Source: Desulfobacterales bacterium (GTDB lineage Bacteria; Desulfobacterota; Syntrophobacteria; B119-G9). Taken from it: a DNA stretch of 5,868 nucleotides. This document shows positions 5,652-5,868 of the stretch, in pieces (within the stretch, counting starts at the first letter, position 1; the number at the start of each line of letters is the position of its first letter). Location: positions 1 to 5,868 of the forward strand of contig JALXAI010000296.1 in the NCBI GenBank assembly GCA_026992215.1, read 5' to 3'. The notes under the pieces were generated by a model. It searched no databases. It was not told the DNA's origin and was given only the letters and a program-made list of their open reading frames with translations. Made by a program: the position numbers and the translations under genes.

Positions 5652-5868
5652 ATGATTAACAACAGTAATTATTTTAGATGGGACAGGCTAAATACAAAGA
5701 ATCTTGATCAGCAATTTGTGAGACTGATTATTGATGGACTTAATTGCTCACCATTCGAAGCATCAGCTGTACTGGACGCTGTTTACGATGTATTTGGGAA
5801 TTATTTTGATTCCAGCCATAGTCTGAAACACGGGCAGGTTAGGCTTTCTGTTGTCTCTATAGAAGCCA
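5652..5868 (+). CDS. DUF1670-like protein, N-terminal part (runs off the window)
   Basis: ATG at 5652 is preceded by GGAGG (5643-5647) with 4-nt spacing, and the frame stays open for 72 codons to the window edge. The visible residues include RLNTKNLDQQFVRLIIDGLN, CSPFEASAVLDAVYDVFG and LKHGQVRLSVVSIEA. From memory this is the N-terminal pattern of DUF1670 proteins (a (K/N)xLxxQFVRxIxxGxxCSPFEAxAVLxxVxxVF block, then a KxGQ block), which usually continue into a C-terminal helix-turn-helix-like part not seen here. The biochemical function of the family is unknown to me. The gene looks more A/T-rich than its neighbours and sits alone beyond a repeat-rich gap, consistent with separate acquisition. 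It is transcribed away from the VWA operon. Confidence 0.65.
   Translation, partial: MINNSNYFRWDRLNTKNLDQQFVRLIIDGLNCSPFEASAVLDAVYDVFGNYFDSSHSLKHGQVRLSVVSIEA

Overview
The window comes from a bacterium of moderate GC (roughly half G+C by eye). The style is that of environmental deltaproteobacterial, anammox-planctomycete or candidate-phylum genomes: phage-tail-like repeat fibres, secreted von Willebrand factor A (VWA) proteins, a DUF1670-type protein, and REP-like CCCTGAGC...TCGAAGGG intergenic repeats. The exact lineage cannot be fixed from the sequence, and no rRNA, tRNA, CRISPR or transposase gene is visible.

Layout, left to right. (1) A + strand gene open at the left edge (1-1386) encodes the C-terminal 461 residues of a repetitive fibre- or adhesin-like protein. 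It has about five 27-residue GVYG/NYGGYF repeats and a conserved C-terminal beta domain. (2) A convergent 225-nt spacer (1387-1611) is unusually rich in stem-loops. (3) Two - strand genes probably form an operon. The upstream gene (3214-4932) is an exported VWA protein with an intact MIDAS and four almost identical 86-residue beta-sandwich repeats. After a 69-nt gap comes the downstream gene (1612-3144), an exported protein with a DUF4412/LolA-like N-terminal domain, a middle beta domain, a TPR-like helical hairpin and a C-terminal beta domain. (4) A 719-nt divergent intergenic region (4933-5651) has no convincing gene. It carries an inverted repeat, a REP-like tandem cluster, a 14-nt periodic pyrimidine tract and a palindrome beside a TATAAT. 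(5) At the right edge a + strand gene (5652-5868) starts a DUF1670-like protein of unknown function.

Working hypothesis (inference): the VWA and DUF4412-like proteins act together outside the cytoplasmic membrane. The VWA domain would bind a partner through its metal site, the repeat array would be a spacer or binding stalk, and the DUF4412-like protein would be a periplasmic or envelope partner. The fibre gene is convergent and so is not in the same transcript. Nothing here is a recognised defence or mobile system. The most unusual signals are the in-frame 258-bp repeat expansion in the VWA gene, the structured convergent spacer, and the REP-like repeat cluster.
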